The notes under the pieces are model-generated. The model was not told the origin of the DNA and ran no database searches. It saw nothing but the letters and a program-made list of their open reading frames with translations. This document shows positions 6,726-9,384 of a stretch of 9,384 nt of DNA, piece by piece. The translations under genes and the position numbers were made by a program. Origin of the DNA: an uncultured Enorma sp. (lineage in GTDB: Bacteria > Actinomycetota > Coriobacteriia > Coriobacteriales > Coriobacteriaceae); NCBI GenBank assembly GCA_905210055.1, contig CAJLVH010000067.1, positions 1 through 9,384 of the forward strand, written 5' to 3'. The number at the start of each line of letters is the position of its first letter. The stretch's first letter is position 1.

Positions 6726-6758
6726 TAGTTGCCACAACGTCGATCGCCTGTCCTTACA

Positions 6759-9185
6759 TCACGCTCCCCAGATCTCGTCGCGGTATTCGCGGATGGTACG
6801 GTCGCTCGAGAACCAGCCGGAGCTCGCCGTGTTGTGGAGCGCCCTGCGGTTCCAGTCCATGTGGTCGGAGTAGCTCTGGGTGAGCTCCTCCCACGCCGCC
6901 ACGTAGGACGCGAAATCCTTCATGACGAGGTCATGGTCGTTGCCGTTCATGAGCTCGTTGAAGATGCTCTCGAAGTCGCCGGAGAGGGCGGAGAACGTGT
7001 CGTCGGTGAGCTCGTCGATCACGCGGCCCAGGCGTGCCGGGTCGTTGTTGTACATATCCCATGCGAAATGCATGCCGCTCGCGCGAAGCTCGTCCACCTC
7101 GGGCGCGGTGAGGCCGAAGATCTTCTCGTTCTCGGCACCGGCGAGGTTCACGATCTCGATGTTCGCGCCGTCCATCGTGCCGAGCGTGATGGCGCCGTTC
7201 ATCATGAGCTTCATGTTCGAGGTACCCGACGCCTCCATGCCTGCCGTGGAGATCTGCTCGGAAATTTCGGCGGCGGGGTAGATGAGCTGGGCGTTCGAGA
7301 CGCGGAAGTTGGGGATGAAGCAGACCTTCATGACCTCGTTCACGCGCGGGTCGTTGTTGATGACGTCCGCGACCGAGTTGATGAGGCGAATCGTCTCCTT
7401 GGCGAAGGTGTAGCTCGAGGCCGCCTTGCCCGAGAAGATGAACGTAGTGGGTGCCACGCGGAAGTTCGGGTCGGCGAGGCGACGGTTGTAGATGTCCATC
7501 ACCTTGAAGATGTTCAGGAGCTGGCGCTTGTAGGCGTGGAAGCGCTTCACCTGGACATCGAAGATCGAGTTCGGGTCGATGGTGAGACCGCACTCGCGCT
7601 GCACGTAGGCGGCAAGGCGCACCTTGTTCGCGCGCTTCGTCTCGCCCACGCGCTCGAGGAAGCTCGCGTCGCCCTCGAAGGCTTCGAGTTTGGCGAGCTC
7701 GGAGGCGTCGTCGAGCCAGCCCTCGCCGATGGCTTCGGTGATGAGCCTCGCGTAGGTCGGGTTCGCCTCCGCGAGAAAGCGGCGGTGCGAGATGCCGTTC
7801 GTCTTGTTGTTGAACTTCTGCGGCGTGAGGGCGTAGAAGTCCTTCAGGGTCTCGCGCTCGAGGATGTCGGTGTGGAGCTTCGCCACGCCGTTCACCGAGT
7901 GGCTGCAGATGACCGAGAGGTTTGCCATGCGCACCTCGCCGTCCCACAGGATCGCGGTCTGGCGCAGGCGCTCCTGCCAGCCGTCTTGCGTGCGGTCGAA
8001 CGCGGCGTTGTAACGGCGGCTGATCTCGTCGATGATCTGGTACACGCGGGGCAGGAGCTTCGAGAACGTGGAGATGGGCCACTTCTCGAGTGCCTCGGGC
8101 AGAATCGTGTGATTCGTGTAGGAGATGGTCTTCGTGGTGATGTCCCATGCCTCGTCCCACTCGAGGTGCTCCTCGTCGATGAGCACGCGCATGAGCTCAG
8201 GCCCGCACATGGCGGGGTGGGTGTCGTTTGTGTGGATGGCGACGTACTCCGGCAGGAGCCTCCAGTCGTTGCCGTGCTCGGAGCGGAACGTGTCGAGCAC
8301 GGAGCTCAAGCCTGCAGCTACGAAGAGGTACTCTTGCTTGAGGCGGAGGAGCCGCCCGTGCTCGCCGGCGTCGTTGGGGTAGAGGATGGCGCTGATCGCC
8401 TCCGCCTCGGCGCGATGCGCCTGGGCCTTCGCGTAGTCGCCGGCGTTGAAGGCATCGAGGTCGAATTCCTCCTCGACGGGCTCGGCGCTCCACACGCGGA
8501 GTTTGTTCACCGTGGTTCCACCGTAGCCTACCACGGGGATGTCGTAGGGGACAGCGAGCACGTCGTCGGTGCCCTCGGTGTGGTACACCATGCGGCCGTT
8601 CTCCTCGACGCCCACCACGTGGCCGCCGAAGCCTATGCGCACGGCCTTGTCCTGACGGCGCACCTCCCAGGGGTAGCCGTGGACGAGCCAGTCGTCGGTG
8701 GTCTCGTGCTGGGCACCGTTTTCGATTTCTTGCTTGAAGAGGCCGTAGCGGTAGCGCATGCCGTTGCCGTAGCCGGCGATGCCCTCGTGGGCCATGGAGT
8801 CGAGGAAGCACGCGGCGAGGTGACCCAGGCCGCCGTTGCCGAGCGCCGGATCGCTCTCGTACTCCTCGAGCGTCTCGAGGTTCGAACCGAGCTCCTCGAG
8901 GGCTTCGGCCACGAGGTCGTGCACGCCGAAGTTCAACAGATAGTTATCGAGCAAGCGTCCGATGAGGAATTCGATGGAGAAGTAGTACACGCGCTTTTGG
9001 CCGGCATCGTGCACGCGCTTCTCGGTATCGGTCTGCACGGCGCGCGCCTTGCTCGCCACGAGCTTTACGAGCGCCTGGAAGCGGTCGATGTCGCTCGTGT
9101 TCTCGAAGGGCTTGCCGGAAAGCGATGTGACCGACGATAGGTAGAGCTCCTTGAACTCCTCTTTGCTTTCGAAAATCGCGTTCAT
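6759..9185 (-). CDS. glgP: Glycogen/maltodextrin phosphorylase (GT35)
   Basis: Pyridoxal-phosphate enzyme that removes terminal glucose from alpha-1,4-glucans as glucose-1-phosphate, in the cytoplasm. The 808 residues are full length. Signature motifs: ESDPALGNGGLGHLAACFLD (110-129), TNDTHPA (319-325), TNHTILPEALEKWP (357-370), VKRFHAYKRQ (546-555), and the cofactor site EASGTSNMKLMMNG (651-664) with Lys659 as the expected Schiff-base lysine. GNGGLGH has His122 where Arg is usual in the family. The ATG at 9185 follows AGAAAGGA with 4 nt spacing. It lies 56 nt after the preceding gene and 91 nt before glgC, in the same direction, so a shared transcript is likely. It could be named malP; glgP is chosen for the cluster context. 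Confidence 0.96.
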   Translation of the reverse strand: MNAIFESKEEFKELYLSSVTSLSGKPFENTSDIDRFQALVKLVASKARAVQTDTEKRVHDAGQKRVYYFSIEFLIGRLLDNYLLNFGVHDLVAEALEELGSNLETLEEYESDPALGNGGLGHLAACFLDSMAHEGIAGYGNGMRYRYGLFKQEIENGAQHETTDDWLVHGYPWEVRRQDKAVRIGFGGHVVGVEENGRMVYHTEGTDDVLAVPYDIPVVGYGGTTVNKLRVWSAEPVEEEFDLDAFNAGDYAKAQAHRAEAEAISAILYPNDAGEHGRLLRLKQEYLFVAAGLSSVLDTFRSEHGNDWRLLPEYVAIHTNDTHPAMCGPELMRVLIDEEHLEWDEAWDITTKTISYTNHTILPEALEKWPISTFSKLLPRVYQIIDEISRRYNAAFDRTQDGWQERLRQTAILWDGEVRMANLSVICSHSVNGVAKLHTDILERETLKDFYALTPQKFNNKTNGISHRRFLAEANPTYARLITEAIGEGWLDDASELAKLEAFEGDASFLERVGETKRANKVRLAAYVQRECGLTIDPNSIFDVQVKRFHAYKRQLLNIFKVMDIYNRRLADPNFRVAPTTFIFSGKAASSYTFAKETIRLINSVADVINNDPRVNEVMKVCFIPNFRVSNAQLIYPAAEISEQISTAGMEASGTSNMKLMMNGAITLGTMDGANIEIVNLAGAENEKIFGLTAPEVDELRASGMHFAWDMYNNDPARLGRVIDELTDDTFSALSGDFESIFNELMNGNDHDLVMKDFASYVAAWEELTQSYSDHMDWNRRALHNTASSGWFSSDRTIREYRDEIWGA

Positions 9186-9204
9186 ACAATCCTTTCTACC
9201 TGGT

Positions 9205-9226
9205 GCGCGGGCTATTCGCTCCGCGC
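9205..9226 (-). other. Hairpin in the gap before glgP
   Basis: GCGCGG (minus strand) pairs with CCGCGC, and beyond one bulged A a further GC/GC pair closes the loop GAATA, giving 8 bp in total. It fills much of the 56-nt gap between the upstream gene and glgP. No T-run follows, so readthrough is likely. A role in RNA processing or in differential expression of the two genes is possible but unproven. Confidence 0.3.
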
Positions 9227-9241
9227 GCCTGCATGGCTATC

Positions 9242-9384
9242 TCATCCTTCGACGGCTTGCTGCTCCGTCTTCGAAGTGGATGACTTCTTGGGTGCCGGCT
9301 TCTTCGCGCCGGCGGGCGCCTTCTTGGCAGGTGCCTTCTTCGCCTTCGGGCGCTCCGGCTTGGCGGACGGATCCCGGATGGGGT
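9242..9384 (-). CDS. C-terminal 46 codons of an unidentified gene with Lys/Ala/Pro-rich tail (glgB possible)
   Basis: The frame is open from the right edge to a TGA at 9242-9244. Only a low-complexity tail is visible: it includes AKKAPAKKAPAGAKKPAPKK, ends SSTSKTEQQAVEG, and has 13 Lys/Arg among 46 residues by my count. No catalytic motif lies in the window, so the product cannot be identified from sequence. Its position directly before glgP in a glycogen cluster that otherwise lacks a branching enzyme makes 1,4-alpha-glucan branching enzyme (glgB) a reasonable guess. A 4-alpha-glucanotransferase or an unrelated protein is also possible. The codon pattern and orientation fit the rest of the cluster, and the tail resembles the basic part of the GlgA tail. 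Confidence 0.7.
   Translation of the reverse strand, partial: PIRDPSAKPERPKAKKAPAKKAPAGAKKPAPKKSSTSKTEQQAVEG

Noticed and set aside
5498..6883. Plus-strand open frame of 461 codons opposite glgC
   Set aside because: Antisense shadow of glgC, with the same biased composition and no motif.
6729..9140. Plus-strand open frame of 803 codons opposite glgP
   Set aside because: It mirrors glgP, whose minus-strand motifs and cofactor site are unmistakable. The plus product has no family features.

Overview
The window is a high-GC stretch (most of it well over 60% G+C by eye) that carries a glycogen metabolism gene cluster, all on the minus strand. The gene content combines a high-GC genome with a Firmicutes-style two-gene ADP-glucose pyrophosphorylase (glgC plus glgD) and Lys/Ala-rich C-terminal tails. 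That mixture suggests a gut or oral member of the Coriobacteriia (Collinsella/Olsenella-like), but this is inference: no taxonomic marker is present.

Layout, read in the direction of transcription (right to left): 9384-9242 is the last 46 codons of an unidentified gene ending in a Lys/Ala/Pro-rich tail, which by position could be the branching enzyme glgB. 9185-6759 is glgP, glycogen/maltodextrin phosphorylase. 6667-5522 is glgC, the catalytic ADP-glucose pyrophosphorylase subunit. 5517-4411 is glgD, its degenerate partner, 4 nt downstream and probably translationally coupled. 4410-4264 is a 147-nt gap holding a strong intrinsic terminator. 4263-2161 is glgA, glycogen synthase, with an unusual tail of about 215 residues. 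2160-2017 holds two hairpins. 2016-1511, on the plus strand, is a truncated and frameshifted C-terminal remnant of a type III restriction endonuclease (Res). 1460-1, again minus, is the N-terminal 486 codons of a GH13 alpha-glycosidase that runs off the left edge.

Together, GlgC (with GlgD) makes ADP-glucose, GlgA polymerises it, GlgP releases glucose-1-phosphate from the polymer ends, and the GH13 enzyme probably hydrolyses short or branched maltodextrins left over. The most noteworthy points are the bipartite acidic then histone-like basic tail on GlgA, the similar basic tail on the gene upstream of glgP, the internal terminator that may uncouple glgA from glgCD, and the Res fossil between glgA and the glycosidase. 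I see no RNA gene, CRISPR array, insertion sequence or complete novel system here. The very long plus-strand reading frames opposite the glg genes are antisense artefacts of high GC.
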